DNA of 64,000 nt from Acridotheres tristis (Eukaryota; Chordata; Aves; Passeriformes; Sturnidae): the NCBI GenBank assembly GCA_037013685.1, contig CM072886.1, forward strand, positions 92,850,295-92,914,294. The letters run 5' to 3'. Under the pieces are notes generated by a model, which searched no databases, was not told the origin of the DNA, and saw only the letters and a program-made list of their open reading frames with translations. Every line of letters starts with the position of its first letter. Position 1 is the stretch's first letter. This document shows positions 1 through 13,950 of the stretch, piece after piece. The translations under genes were made by a program, and so were the position numbers.

Positions 1-300
1 TCCAGCTCCCCCGTTCCAGACCGCTGGTTTAGGAAATTGGACAGGACCTAACCACTAAGGCTGAGCATGTTGGTTCATATGTGGGAGTTAAAGATAAAAG
101 AATGAGCTGGTGGACAGAGCTTTGTGCAAAAAGTTTGTTTTAAATTGAATTAGAAAATGGGAAATGTGTCAACTTTTCACAGATGTGTACTTGTATTTTG
201 CTTGTAGTTCTCCAGCTGGGGAAATGTGAAACAGTCCTTATTTTGTCTTGCATTTTTGTAACAAAATAAATGTTTATGTCTATATATTTAAAAAAAAAAA
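1..300 (+). other. 3' end of a + strand transcript (terminal codons plus 3' UTR) or of its retrocopy
   Basis: The first ~55 bases are GC-richer than what follows, hold two CpGs and can be read without a stop in two frames (stops TAA at 49-51 and TAA at 56-58). They may be the last codons of a gene that lies mostly left of the window. From about 60 on, the sequence turns AT-rich like a 3' UTR. A canonical AATAAA lies at 265-270, and an 11-base A run begins 20 bases later at 290. That is the spacing expected between signal and cleavage site. Because the A run is in the DNA itself, the segment could be a processed retrocopy with its tail, or a normal 3' end with genomic As at the cleavage point. 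I do not recognise the short peptides, so no gene name is given. Coding status is an inference. Confidence 0.4.
265..270 (+). promoter_or_regulatory. Polyadenylation signal AATAAA
   Basis: Canonical hexamer 20 bases before an A run, in UTR-like sequence. It is the best placed of several AATAAA hexamers on this strand near the left edge. Others at 554-559, 1684-1689 and 2168-2173 could be alternative, more distal sites if the 3' UTR is long. Confidence 0.45.
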
Positions 301-3300
301 TTAACATGTCAGGTAATTTTATTGAAAAATGTACATCTCAAATAGTGATTTTTAAATTTCCATTTTGATGAGATTTGGCTGTAATGGAACAATTTTCTAT
401 TTGGCATCAATAATTTTGAGAACAGGTTTGTTTCCTGGACTTTGTGCAATACTAAGGGTATGAAATTCTGTCATTGGCTAAGAAAAAGTTAGTGATGTTG
501 TTCTTTAAGTCAACACTTTCCCTCCCCATCAGTAAATTATTTATGTATTAACAAATAAATTTGTTTGCTGCTTCCTTCACATAGCTGTAAAAAAAAATGG
601 CAATTTTTTGCTATGCCTTTTTCAGCTTACCAAACTGCTATCTTGTGTTACTCATAACTTCAATGTACAAGGTACAATTCTACTGTAGACCTTGTCACCA
701 AATATGCCATGGTTGAATATTGTGACATGTTTAAATTCGTTGCAGAAAAAGAAAACCCTCGAACTTCCACATGCAAAGACAAATATGCATATGAAGAGCT
801 AGTGCTCCTGTTTGTGCTTAAATGTGGAAACCTAGCTGTATTTTGCATTTTTAGTTTTTTAAATGGCTTTTGTATGTGATTCAGGCAACACAGTTTTGCA
901 TATTAGATAACTTTTAACTTCGTTTACTAAACAATTTGTTCTTGCTTACTTAGGTATGTTCAAATGTGGTTTTTAGTATTGCTGTCACCAGGGATAAATG
1001 TGCATGTATAGAAGTGAAGGAACATTTGTTCTCAAGATTGCATTTTCTAGGAGTGAGTTGGTTGTATTCAATTTTATCTTTTTGTGTTGATGGTGGCTAA
1101 AAGCGTGAGGTCTTTCTACATTGACAAGTTTCAGAGAAACAAAGTGAGATTCAAATATCCATGGAGATTTTTTCTTTGAGACTCTGATGGTAAACACCAA
1201 ATAATGTTTACCAAACTGGCTATTCTACATCATTGCAGGGTCAACAACCGCAAAAGTTGGCTTGTTTTTTATGGCAGTTTAAGTAGCAATGATCTTACCT
1301 TTTTTCCCTCTCTCCAATCCTCCTTTTTGGCTTAAGTTTTTAGTTTAGGCTATTTTTCCCCCACTGTTTATCCCATCACCCTGTCAGGAACTTAAACAAA
1401 AATACACACTTCCAAGGCAAAAATAAGTAATTAACAGTGATTAATACACAATTTTCTCAATTAGAAATCTTGCTAGCCTGTTTATGTGATTACTGGGAAA
1501 TAGTGATGAATGAAAGAATTAAAATTTCATAGAAATAATTGTTTTCCTAATACTGAACAGGAATTCTATTATGCAAAAGAATATTATACCACTCCTAAAT
1601 GTTTTTACAGATTGTACAGTGCTGCTTCTTTACTTTTCACAACTTTATGCCTTTCGCTGTAGGACTTAAATATTTGTTTCCTCAATAAAACAGGAATTAT
1701 CATATTAGTGATAGAAACTGATGTCAAGTATCACACCAAACAAGTTATCTCAATCTTTGAAGGCACTTTTGTATACCTATTTTATTTTGACAGATGTGAA
1801 AAACAGAGACTTAATGGGTGAAAGAAGAAAATTCCAAGTGCATCATGGGCCAGGCAGAGATTAGTCTGTTCATACCTAGTAAATATAGTCTTTTTGTTTT
1901 GGAAAAAATATTTAGGAATCTGGGTGTGAGTGCAAATGCATATGGATTGTTAAACCAGGTGCTTTCTCTGTGGCATATTTGTCTCCTTCATCTGGAAGCC
2001 CTGGGTAAGGAAAGGAAGGCTAAATGTTTTAAGAGCAATGGCTGAAAGACTTGGAACCAAGCTGATGGAGCAAAAAACAAAATCCATCTTCAGCCCTTCC
2101 AAGGAGACTGGAAGAGGGGTGGTGATGGAAGATATGGCTGGTGTATCTGGGGGAGAGGAGGAGATGCAATAAAAGCCTTAGAAAACAGACCTGAAACGTT
2201 ATTGCATTGCTCAAGATGTGGTGATGTATTTGATAGGCATTTCTAGCAAAAGGAAAAATAAAAAATGGAAGGCCACTCATTTAAACGTGGGAAGGAAACA
2301 GTCTAGAAAAGAAAGAGGAAGTTCAGATGGGACCGTGTGAGGTTTGGAGAAGCTTTGGGGATGCAAGGCATAACTGGTGGAAGCTACTAATGGCAATGGT
2401 GGCAGGAGGATGGCTTGCAAACTGATAGGCAAATGGCTGAGGTAAGTTGCACGAACAGATCAGTGCCACTGAAATCAGACCTTGCTGTCTCTAGAACACT
2501 TTTGTGCTTACTGGAGTGAAGGGAAAGCAACCAGCTGGAAGAACATTTGCTTCTCCAGAAGGAAAGATGGAAATTTTGTGGGTTTAGTTATACTTTAGGA
2601 ATTAATTCTTGGTATTGTGTTCACTTGCCTTGTTTTCTCTTTTCTTCATTAAAAATGGAAATATTTGACTGTTTTACTTAAAGTTGTAGATGGGCAGAAG
2701 TGGTTGCTGTGAGTGCAATTAGTATGCCTTAGCCAGCTCTCTGCATAAAGGTTTTCAAGCAAGTGTTTACCAAGGAAGTCTCTTAAATTTGAATGCATCT
2801 GTGTTCTTGTCAGCTGAATCATGGCAGGAAGGTTACACTGAAAAGTGATTTGGATGTTTGGTTGGCTGAGTGACGTATTGACTCCCAGGAATAGCAAGCA
2901 TAAATAATGCATATCAATGCATCAGATCCAATGCTGAATTAAAGCTCAGTTTCTGCTTCTGATTTTGAAGGAAGGAGAGGCAATCTGGATTTCAAAGGCA
3001 TGTATATTTCCATGCACATTTCTAAACACAAGATTAGCTGTGACTTTTACATGTTTATATTCTGTTTAGGGAAAGGTAACAGTAGTTAAACATGGAATGA
3101 AAGACTTTTTTCCTTTTTTTCTTTTATTAGTCTTGGCAAATGTATTCATGAGCCTTTCTGCCTTGAGACAACAAATGACTGTGCCACTCTTTCAAAAGCA
3201 GGTATCTAAAGAGCCACGTGCTTTCAGTATCTACAGCCCTTACCCTCATATGCAAGTGAATACTGCCTGTGGTAACAAAGCTGTCATGCTAGCTCAGAAT

Positions 3301-5490
3301 TTAGGAGATGTTTTATGCATGGCTGTAGTCAGAGAAGTTCCTTTCAGTAGAGTGGATTATAAAACCAGTTGCTGAGGAACATTGTTTGTGACAAGTTTTA
3401 GGTGATGGCATTTTGGCTGTTGTTTTAACATACATAACTTTGCCTTTAGCAATGAGTAACTGTTCCAGTTCTGCTGTCATCTCAGTTTTATTAAGCCTAA
3501 ACCCTAAGAGTCGTAGCGATAGAGCTGTTTTATTTATGTTTTTCTGTTCATGTTTATTATTGCCCTCTGGTTATTGGCTAAGTGGATTTAAATCTGTCAT
3601 GCTTAAGGTTTTACCTTTAAATTTGTATTTTAGCTTTCTAATCCTCAAGTGGTACTTGTGTTGCTCTTACTATTGCTTGGTCTTGAGGAACTCACTTTCT
3701 TTAGGAAGGCTTTAAAAATTCTTGAAATCTGGCTGACAAAAGTAGCATTTTTCAGAAAGACTGCTGAAGTTGTCAGTTTGGTTCTCTTAGGGTTGTGAAT
3801 CATTTAGCACCAGTGTCTATAGATCTGCCAAATCTCATGCCTTATACATAGCACTCATTCATTTGGTCCTTGTCGCTGGCTCATGTATTTTCAACAGTTC
3901 TACAGCTTCTCTTGACTCTTTGAGCAGTGAAATTAAGGCAATCGCTGACCATACAGAAAGTCAGAGGAAAATTTGGATTCTGCAGAGGTAAAGACAAAAG
4001 CATTGCCTTCCTTCAGGCTGATGATGCCATCTATAGTGGGGAAAAATGATTGTCTTTGCCTTATTGTTCAACTGGTCTTCTCTAGGGCTGGGGAGTTATT
4101 ACTTTTCTCACAACAGTGAGTATCATACAGAATGTATAGACAGATAAATGCATTCATATGGACACAGACTACTCTTGAGCACTACTGAACTGACTTTATA
4201 ATGTTCTTTCTTTCCACCCAGTCTGTTTCACTCACCTTGTTTTGCCTTGCTACTTGGAAACTTAGCAATCAGTGCAGCCTATCCTTGTGCTCCTCTCTGA
4301 AGGCTTTCTGGGTAGAGATTTATGTGGCTGTGTTCACTCTCCAGCTCTACTCAGCTGGAGAATTGCTTGGCACAAATGGCTCAGTTCTCTGCTGGCGTTA
4401 TTTTGAGATAAAGTGTGATATGTTGCCCTGTAAACATGGTGCTTTGTAGCAAGAAAAATATCGGCCCATTCTGAATTCCCTATGATGGCATCTTGTTCTT
4501 TGGGATTTCTTGGCTGGATATAAGTACACATTCGTATTTTTACAGTGAACAGTGATATCGTCGTGTCTCAGATACATGAGATGTGTTGAACACATGTAAA
4601 ATATAGAGTAGAAATATCCACGTGGGAAGACAAAATACACCCAGGAAATTCCAAATATCTGTCAAACTCTTCTGAAGTGTGACAGAAAGCTTTGAGAATG
4701 CTGAATAAATCAGTAAAAGATAGGGGACAAAGGCAACTCAGTCCATAACTTGCATTTTATATTGGGCAGGTAGAGGAGGAAGGAATAATTTTATCTGTTT
4801 CTGATGAACAGAACATGAACTAACTTAATCCTGTTTGTTGATACTACAGAAAATTTAAGGTGGGTGTTGGAGTGTTATTTTGTGTTAGGATTTGGGCTTG
4901 GTTATTTTATTTTTGGGGAAGAGAGGGTTTGTTTTTAGTGGTTTTTATTTTGTTTTCCCAGATCAATAGCTGAAAAACTTGAGGACTTCAAGATTTAATG
5001 TAGTATATAAAGGCTAAAATACATGTTATCCTGTGCCATTTTAGAGCACTAATATAATTTGTTGCTACTTCATTGCTAGTGACATCTGTCTTCTTCCTTC
5101 AACACATTCCTTGAGCTACCCGCTTGCTGTCCTGAATAGGTCATTATTAGGCAGCATGCAAAAGTAAGAAGCTGTGTAAAAAGGAGTCAGAATGACATAT
5201 TGAGTAATTTGGGTCATTGCTGGATGGAAAGGTAGTCTCATGTTTTACATCTGAGTCATGGCTATAGTAGAGTTTGTCAGGTGTTTCTTTTAATCTTACA
5301 GGAGTGTTTTTTTAACTGTTATTTGGGTTAATATTGCATGCAAGAAAATTTGTCATAGTATCAGAATTCCATTATCATGTTAACAGACCAGTGTAATCAG
5401 ATTTGGTTTTTTGTTCTTGAAGCTTCTAAATCGGTCACAGTTGTGATAAAACTTCCCCAAACATGAAAACAGTATTCAACTGCACTGTTA
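301..5490. other. No gene recognised; possible extended 3' UTR then intergenic or intronic DNA
   Basis: AT-rich, CpG-poor sequence. AATAAA hexamers at 554-559, 1684-1689 and 2168-2173 would allow the transcript at the left edge to extend up to about 2.2 kb, but nothing else supports that. The stretch 2080-2480 is somewhat GC-richer and purine-rich. Open frames here, such as the 92-codon one starting at 3097 with a hydrophobic N-terminus, have no recognisable domain and are within chance length. I see no tRNA, no CR1 fragment and no convincing exon. Confidence 0.5.
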
Positions 5491-5492
5491 GA

Positions 5493-5518
5493 CCAGTGGC
5501 TATAAATCCAGCCACTGG
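5493..5518. repeat. Short perfect inverted repeat (9-bp arms, 8-base loop)
   Basis: CCAGTGGCT at 5493-5501 and its exact reverse complement AGCCACTGG at 5510-5518, separated by ATAAATCC. It could form a small hairpin in DNA or RNA. Nothing around it suggests an RNA gene. Confidence 0.7.
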
Positions 5519-8500
5519 CCAAGCTACAGTGATTAACTAGTTCCTGCAACTGCATAGATCTCTACAGATAGCTGTAGCCTGCAAGGTGAAGGGATTGCTC
5601 ATAACTACTGAGCATATATCCCCATACTTCACTGCATGAAGACATCAATCCTTTTCAAGGTTAAAAGGATATTTCTTCAAAAGCAGCCATTGCTGCAATT
5701 CACTGAGGCAATAGTACGAGCAAGCTTTCGTTCTTGAACACTTTTGTTGCTGTTAAAACTTCAGGATTATAGCCATTTTAAGCATGCAAGACAGAACAAA
5801 AATATGGGGCATAGCTGCAGAGTACATCACCTTCAGGGCACGTCTTCTCTTAGGTTACCTAGTTTTCAACAGCAGAAATGTATTTTTGATAGAACATGAA
5901 AAAGGCTGCTACTTCCATCTTCTTTCCTTCTTTTGGGCTAAGCCTCTCTTTCAAATAGCATGAAATATTTTTTTTTCTGTATATATTGCTTAGTTTTATC
6001 TGTGAGTGTGTGTGTGTTTTTTTTTTTTTCTTCCCCCTGTCAGATAATACTAAAAAATGCTTAAATGCAGTCATCTTGTAAATGCTTTTCTATATCATAG
6101 ATGTAAGTTCTCAGGTTTGTTTCCAGTTCTGGTGGTGATTTAAGTGGCTGGCTGGATATAGATTTGACCTTTTTTTGGGCTGTTCCCTCTTATTACTGTG
6201 ACTTAATGAATGTAAAGTGTTGATTACATCTCTTGCTGCTGCATCCATCTCTTCTTACTATGAAGAAAAGAGGACTTAATAAATGAGCTGTGTACATATC
6301 AATGTGGGTTCGATTTCCAGTGTTACCCACAGTATTTTTGAGTGATTTTGGGTGAAGAAAGTATTCTTTTTATCCTCAGGTAAAGTGGCAGTTTCTATCT
6401 CTGTCTTGGATCAATTTGGGGAGAACAAATCTATTATCATATGTAAGAAGTTCAGAAATGGTACTGACAAGATCTCAGAAATGTAGACAAATAGCACAAA
6501 TTTTTCTGCATAGAAAAAAGTTGCAAAGTCACACAATTTTGTTCCTTCTATCCTCTCTTGTGCTTTTGTTTGTTGTAATTCTCTATTGTCTATATGAATT
6601 CTGTAATTTCAAAGCAGAATCTGGTATAACCATAATATTGAGGAGAAAAGGATGTAAAACCAAAATAAATCATTTTGTTCAGTGTTGTAATAATGATCTC
6701 AAACTCCCTCTAAGCACGAATTCAATTCTTTCATGCTCCAGGAATTTATAGTTTCCTACTCAAGATCACATGGTGCACTCTTAGATTCACTAGTTTTCCT
6801 AGAGTGTACAAGAAAAGTAATTTATTATTTTGACTTAAAATCAATTTAAACACAATCCCTTTAGGAACATTAGTGTTTGTCAGACCATTTTTATGTTCCT
6901 AGTGGTCTTAATGGAGCATCAGAAACTCTTTAAACATGCTATGTCTTTGTTCAGCTTCATTTGCAGATAATTATTTTTATTTAGGAAAATCCTGTACTTT
7001 AAAAATTATAACTTACAGACTGGCCTTGATAAAGGGAAGAATTACTCTCTGATGAAAAATTTTAGTGGTAGGTAACACAACATTGCAGAGGCACAGTAAC
7101 AACACATTTTCATGACTAACACATCTAAAATCCAGCAAACTTTTATTTAGAGAGATGTACTTGATATGCTAAAAATTGTTTAATTATTTATAAATTAATA
7201 ATTTAATTTTAATTTAATGTCCAGTTAATATCAACTAATGTATTTTTGATTTTTGAGATGTATTTAGATGCATAGTTGTGATAGTGTGTGAGAGTCTCTT
7301 CTGTCAAATTTTAGTCAATCTGTAAAAGGTGTGTGCAAAATGTCATGCCCACTGCATGGCAATCATATAAGGGCTTAATGTAAAGCCTCCCAAACTCAAA
7401 GGAAGCATTCTTCAGAGGGCTGTAGGTCAAGTGGTAGATGACCAAGTTAAGTCAGAGGTCTCAAACTCTGTGTCTGTGCAGTTGTGTGGGCACTGTACAC
7501 CCTGAAGAACACTGGTGCCATTGTTTGCACGCTACCAGCAAATGCCAAGGGAGAATGGGATGCACAATCTGGCATGGTGTCAGTGTTTCCAGCCTCCCCT
7601 ACCCCCTGCAGTAGGCTGTCCTACAACATTTGATGTCATTTCTCTGTTACCTGTTCTTTAATGTTGCCTTTAGGCATTTTGATATATTCTATAATGAGGA
7701 TATTTTCATCCTTTATGAGCATTGAGCATTAGGTACAAATGTCATTCTGGCTCTGTACACACAAAATATTTTGTGACCTGCTAATTTAACTTTGTGGAAG
7801 GAAAAATACACTTGAGAATGCAATCACAGTTTTTGACGTTACTGATTTATTTTTAGTAATTTGTTCACATTATGTCTTTTCCTATTAATCTGTCACCACA
7901 CTTGATGGATAGAATAAGGCATCCTTACTGTTTGCAGGTGTTATGTGAATTTGAGACCTAAATCTATAAATAAATATTTATTTTCTCTTGGACTTTGGGG
8001 TTAAAGGCCCAAGAATCAGTAACTATAGTCTTTCTTGACTTGCAATAGTTAATTAAAGGGTTTTATAGTCATAAATGAGAATTTGAATTGCTGTATAACA
8101 TATTTCTGGAAGCCTAGACCAGATCATCTCCCTAAAAATTCTTTTTCGCTTAAGACCCAACTTAAAATATCAATGTAAATAACTAACATAGCCTGTCTAC
8201 AACTGTTAATGCTAAGATTGAAAAAACTTGCATGAATTTATTTTCTTCTAATAAAAATGACTATGAGAATTGTATGAAAATTACAAATGTAAGAGCTGGC
8301 TGCAGCATGAAGGGTAATCGATCTTAAGAGCAGGAAAATAGAATCAGTGGTTTTAATCTGGAAGCAAGAAGAGATGCTTATTGCAAAAATGCATTTTTAT
8401 TTTTAAACCATAAACTTCTATGTCAGTATGGGAACACAGCAGAAGGGAAGAAATGTCCTGTAATGAAAGTTGCTCTTCAGGGTTAGATCCCCACTCTGTG

Positions 8501-11500
8501 CTCTCCTGAGAATTGCACTACACTCATATCTTCTGAGGTGTACAGTGGCTAACCCCTGGGTAAATGCTTTGAAATAGCTTCAAATCTCTCTTAGTCTTAT
8601 TGAAACAGAGCCCTATATGAGCAGGCTGGTTTCAGGAGAGAGATTTGATATAACAAAAAACTCTTTTTGTTCCCATCGGTTTAGATGCTGTTTGTGCTAT
8701 GGTGACTTACATAGCTTTTTGCAAATGGGAATATTTATTTGGATTAAATTAATGAGAATGTTTGGAATTAATAGCTCCAGGTCATTTAAATTATCATTGG
8801 ATAAATAATTTGCTTTCATTTAAAGCAAGTCAGTGCATCTCTGATCTAGAACTTTTCCTAGCTTTCATTAATGCAGCAGCATATCAGAGAGCCTGTGTAG
8901 TTGCTGCTGTCACTCAATAAGCTGATTTAGGACTGCCTGAAGAGACACCACTTTGCTTGTACTGGAGTTTCATTGGAACACAAACTCTACAACTCTGTTC
9001 CCAGTGCTACTGTTGAGGAACTGTTCAGTAACATCTAAAAATATTAGACCTGAGGATGTTCTTACTGCTCTCCTTTGTCTTTTCAACTTAATAGTCTCAT
9101 TTTCTCCTCTTTATTTTCCTGCATTTTTCAAATTGTATTAAAACCGGCCTTGAACTACTATCAACACAAAAAACTTGAGTAATTTGTTGCACCTTCAGTT
9201 GACCTTATCACACTTCTGTTCATATTCCTCCTGTCCTGCAGTCGTCTGTACAGCTGTGCTTTGGCTGTTTTAGGAAATGTGGTGTTAAGACTCTGACTGC
9301 TTTAGTCAGAAACACACTGAGGATCTCATGTGGGATAGTACATTAAGTAACACCCAGTGCATTATAAGGGTAGTTTTTAATTTACATCACTTAATACACA
9401 TAGTTGGTAGGTTAACTTTGCCATTCGTACTGTACTAATTAGTTTTAGGACTCAAAACAGTGGAACAGGAGGTGATGAACTGATATAGTCCATGTTTGTA
9501 AATGGTAAATTTTACTTAAGAAAGATTTGACACAATCTTAAACTATTTTCCTTGTTAGCAACGTAATACAGATTTTTATTAACACTTACGTTAGCAAAGT
9601 TATTACTAATATATTGATAGAAACAAAATACAAACATTACAAGTGGTAAAATTATGAGGCTGGGTGTTCAGGAAATATTTTTCTTTTCTATGTGGAGTCC
9701 TTAATTTGAATACGGGAGACTAAATCAAGTGTACCTCAAAGTCCTTGGCACATGATCACTTTGTGATTTAAGGAGAAACTGAGAATTCTGACCAAAGTAA
9801 AAGTTTTCAATCGCACTTTTTGTTATGACATGGGAATCCTGTTTGAAGAGAGGGAGAATTAGGACTGAAAAATTCTTGGCAGTATTCTGTGCCAACTTCT
9901 ACCTAATAAGATATGCAGAAACATCTACAGCCTTAATTTTGCTTTCCTTCTTACTGATTATAGCCTGGCATGGGATTTTATGCTGCTGACATATGGCAGA
10001 ATGGCTAAGATGAAGACACCTTTCAATATTTTGACAGGAGAAATTATTTTGGGGCTGTATGATTACATTAAGGAAATAAATTACAAGTGCAGAAAATGTA
10101 GCATTAACTTCATAAAGGGCAAAAGTTTGTGTTAAAGTTCTGAGTTTTGGATGAATAAAATATTCACATATGCTTATTTTTGCTATGTGAATAACAATAT
10201 GGTTTCAATTAAGGCACTTTGATAAAAGAATCTGAGATAAAGTCATGATGGATTTGAAAATGAATTGCCTTCCTCTTGTGATGTGATTTGAGGTGGATGG
10301 AGAAGTGATTTTTCTTGCTTGTTAACTCTATTTGGCACATACTCTGGTGAGGAAGTGACTGAGAATGTCTTCCAAGAAAAAACAGAAAGCAATCAAACCT
10401 GGTCCATATCTGTCTTTCACACTTTGGTTTTCTAAAAGTGTGATGTTATGTTGCTGCCAAAGGCTGGATGTGGAATGTGGATTGGCCCTCTGATTCATCT
10501 TGGTGCTCCAGAACATCCTTTCAGTTGGTGGTATAGGCTACTGTTTGGCGTTTTGGAGGCTGCAGCTCTGTACTCTTATCACTGCTCATCATTGTTATTT
10601 TCACCTAGATGAGTAAGCAGTTTTTACTGAGAAAATCACAAAGACACAAGTTTTACTCACTTCTTTTATTAATTTCTTTATAATAGCCTGTATAACTAAC
10701 CATATACAAAATTATTAATCATTAATATTTCTATTATTTATCATTATTGTTATAGCTGTAGAACCCTATGTCAGGGAACTAAAATGCTATAGATGGGAAG
10801 CAAGCCAAATTAACTTAATGTCACCTGAATAATTTCCACAATAATTATTATTGTTGAATCAACCAAGTAATTCATCAAATGCTGCTGTGGTTTCTCTTCT
10901 AACACTTTGAATTTTGGAGGTTTCAAGCTTAAAATTTGGCATTTGCCCCTTCAGTTGCTTTTGCCTCACATTTGTTCCTATTGCAAAGCTGTTGGGCATT
11001 CATGTTGCAATGCACTGTGAAAAACTGTTTTAGCTTCTGATCTCCACAAATGGTTGTAGGCTCATTGTGTACTCTGTTGGTTATTAGGTGTGTTGGGATG
11101 CTAATAGGTTAAACCATAATTCACTATTGACCTGATTTTGGATTCTGAGGCTAAAGCGTGTTTGTGCATCAGGTGGCCTGTATAGAGATTATTTTAGAGA
11201 TTGGGGCTTGCTTATTTTTTAATCTGTTCTGTGCATTGGTAGCTAAAATCCAAAAGGTTGAACCAGGTTATAAAGAGATGTAGCAAAATATATAATTTAT
11301 TTTCAGTGAAACTTACAACAGAGTGTTGATTAAAAAAAACCCAAAACCTTGTAGCATAGAAAGTTCATTATAGGGATTTTGTGGGAGGGGTATTGCAAGG
11401 GGCTTAAAACACTGGATTTTTGTCATTATCTCTGTCTCCTTGTAAGCTCTCTAATACTTCCCAATCCCTGCCACTGATGACCTTTGCTTAGAGAGTTGGA

Positions 11501-13950
11501 TAGCAGCCCTTGACAGAGCCTTACAGCCAGAACATAGTAATGACAGCTGAAAAAAATCACCCCTATATCAGAAAAAATAAAAAGGGGAAGAATGAGGGAG
11601 AAGAAACCTGATATTTCCTGATTTCTTCTCCCTCTTGTCTGCTTTCAGGTGTCAACTTGAAATACAGTTTTTAGCTCTATTAAAATGTAGAGGTAGAGAA
11701 TAATACCTAAAATTTAAAAGCTAAATCTGATCTTCACATGATTTCAAATAAACTTTTCCCACCACTCTGTAAATCTGTTCCAAATACATGTGAGCAGCAT
11801 AAAGGTAGTGACATTTGGGTTTCTCATAAAATTAGAAAGTTTGTTCATTTAGGCCTTTACTTAGTAAATATTTTCTAACTTGAGTACTTCAAGAGTAGAC
11901 AGCAGTGTTTTCACTTCATGAAGGTTCGTTTTTTCTGAAAGATTGAGTGCCTGTTTAGGGGACAACATATTTGGTTTTTTCAGTGGGTGGGAAAGAGGTT
12001 CCCAAATTCAGTGAACTTCAGTGAGAAGTAGACAAGTAATTTACTTGAGTATTTTTAAAAATTCTTTAGGACTTCAAGCATTTTAACTTTGTTTCTTCAT
12101 CTTAACTTTTGGAAGACTTTATAAATAAATTTTCATACAATTTTTTGTGCTTATTCGAGTAAAATTATTCTCAACCAGTTGAGTAGTCCCAGAGTAGTTA
12201 TCTAATAAGATTAGATTTTGCTGTAGTGAACTAGAAAAATAAGAGCAATAGCAAGTATTTGCTGGATGTTGTTGATGGTATATCACAGCTTGTGTTGATT
12301 TTGTGTAAATTTTAGTTTTCACAGCTGCTAAACTGAAAAGCAAAGAAATTTTTGACACTGCTCTTGCTTAGCAGTATCAGTTGTAACTGCTCAGCCTGGT
12401 ATGTCATGCATGTAAAATTCACAGGGCCTTAAATAAGCTTCTGGGAGAATTGGATTAAAGAACATATGCAAAAATTATTTATTGTCTATAGACATATGTA
12501 TTCATCTGAATACTAAGAAGCTAGAGATATTTGTTAAATTAATATACAGCTCCTGTTGTATGTTAAGTAGGGTGGATACAGACAGATGTTGAAATAGACT
12601 GTCATTAAGGCTTTGTTTTATAAGTGAAAATACTTTTTCTAAGGAAAAAAGGACTACTTAGTGATTTTTAACTCTTGCTTCCATTTAATAACAGTAGCTC
12701 AAAGAATAATATGAAGCTATTGTGGTACTGAAAAACAGTATGAAATTATTTTGATGAAAACCAGATATTTGTAGTGAGATTTAATTCCTTCAGACATAAG
12801 GGAAAGCCAATCTACATTAAAACCCTCATGGAACATTCCTAAAAATGGGTTCCACTGAGATTGTGGTACAGTATAGGAGTGTTTGTTGTTGGTTGGAGAG
12901 ATGGCATCCAATTTCTGCCCCAACACTAATTCAGGCAGGTATTACTTTGCATGTCTTCCCTCCAGGGAGGCCCAGAGAACGTGTGATCATTCCATGTTGT
13001 TTGTCTGGCAAGATCTAGTCATCTAGGCTTCCTCCTTGGCAATGTCTGGCAGATCTTGAATAAGTACTGCTTCATAAGAGGTGGAATCATTGCCAGGGAT
13101 GATAATATTCCATTCCTGACTAGGAAAAGATACCAACTAATTACCTGAATAATTTACACCTTTGATTCGGTTGCTTAAAAACAAGGGAAAAAAATTTACC
13201 ATTAAAATGGCTACAAGTTGCATAAATTAAAATAGCCCCTGAAGGTATTCTATCTCAAACTAGAGTTCAGGGTATTAAAAATTCAAAAGACAACAGAGAA
13301 GTCAGGGTTGGTTTTTTCCCAGTGCTGTCTGATAAAAACAAGGTTATTAGAGTTAGAAATCTGTTGTCTGAGTAACTGTTGCCCTGCTGGGAAAATTTAC
13401 AATTCTAGATTCTTGTAATGAGGACTTTTGCTGTTTTAGCCAAATAGGCAACTAGTCAGTATTCACAGAAAATATCAATACCAGTAAGACAACGTTCAGA
13501 ATCCAGATTTGAGACTATAGTAGTAGAATAAAAATTCTCTACTTCCCCTTTCTGGTACCTGTCACAGGTGCACAGGGACACTCATATACATCCCCGGACT
13601 TAAAAATGGATGTAGCTGGAAAATGATTAAGTTGTTTGGTTTTTCCTCCCTGGAACTTGATTGTAACTTTTAAAATTTTCATTTAAAGGAAAACACCTTG
13701 TGGTGTGTGGAAAAAGATAGTAGACACCAAAATCCCGACTTTGGAAAATATCTGGAAAATTGCAAAATGACATCAAAAGTAGGATGGTCATGAATCTAGA
13801 TGTGTTTGATGCTAATTAGGTAACTTAATTTTTTTTTTCCCCCAGTACAATATAGTTACTGTTTTTAACTAGAGCTGTCTGCCTATATTCTTATGTCAGA
13901 TTTCATTTATATGGATAAGATTACAGGGAGTGATTTGAGACTTCCTTAGT
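5519..13950. other. No gene recognised; AT-rich intergenic or intronic DNA
   Basis: AT-rich sequence with no supported exon. It holds the TG/T tract at 6001-6029 and a very AT-rich patch at about 7160-7230 made of TAATTTAA-like words. A GC-richer patch at about 7390-7640 is not recognised. Short open frames, including one of 111 codons at 6416-6751 with a hydrophobic middle, look like chance. Confidence 0.5.
6001..6029. repeat. TG microsatellite followed by a 13-base T run
   Basis: Interrupted TG dinucleotides at 6001-6016 run straight into T13 at 6017-6029. Likely length-variable; no coding role. Confidence 0.85.

Noticed and set aside
3097..3375. 92-codon + frame with hydrophobic N-terminus like a signal peptide
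   Set aside because: The hydrophobic start comes from a T-rich run; the rest has no cysteine pattern or domain I recognise and no supporting gene structure.
6306..6327. tRNA B-box-like 'gggttcgatttcc'
   Set aside because: No A box at the right distance upstream and no cloverleaf can be drawn.
7390..7640. GC-richer patch with 'ggtctcaaactctg', reminiscent of some DNA transposons
   Set aside because: One short word only; no terminal inverted repeats or target duplications seen.
8095..8165. CR1-like words 'gaccagatcatctcc' in + orientation
   Set aside because: Only one block resembles the CR1 3' end; the following ttccaacc block and terminal repeat are not visible, so chance is as likely.
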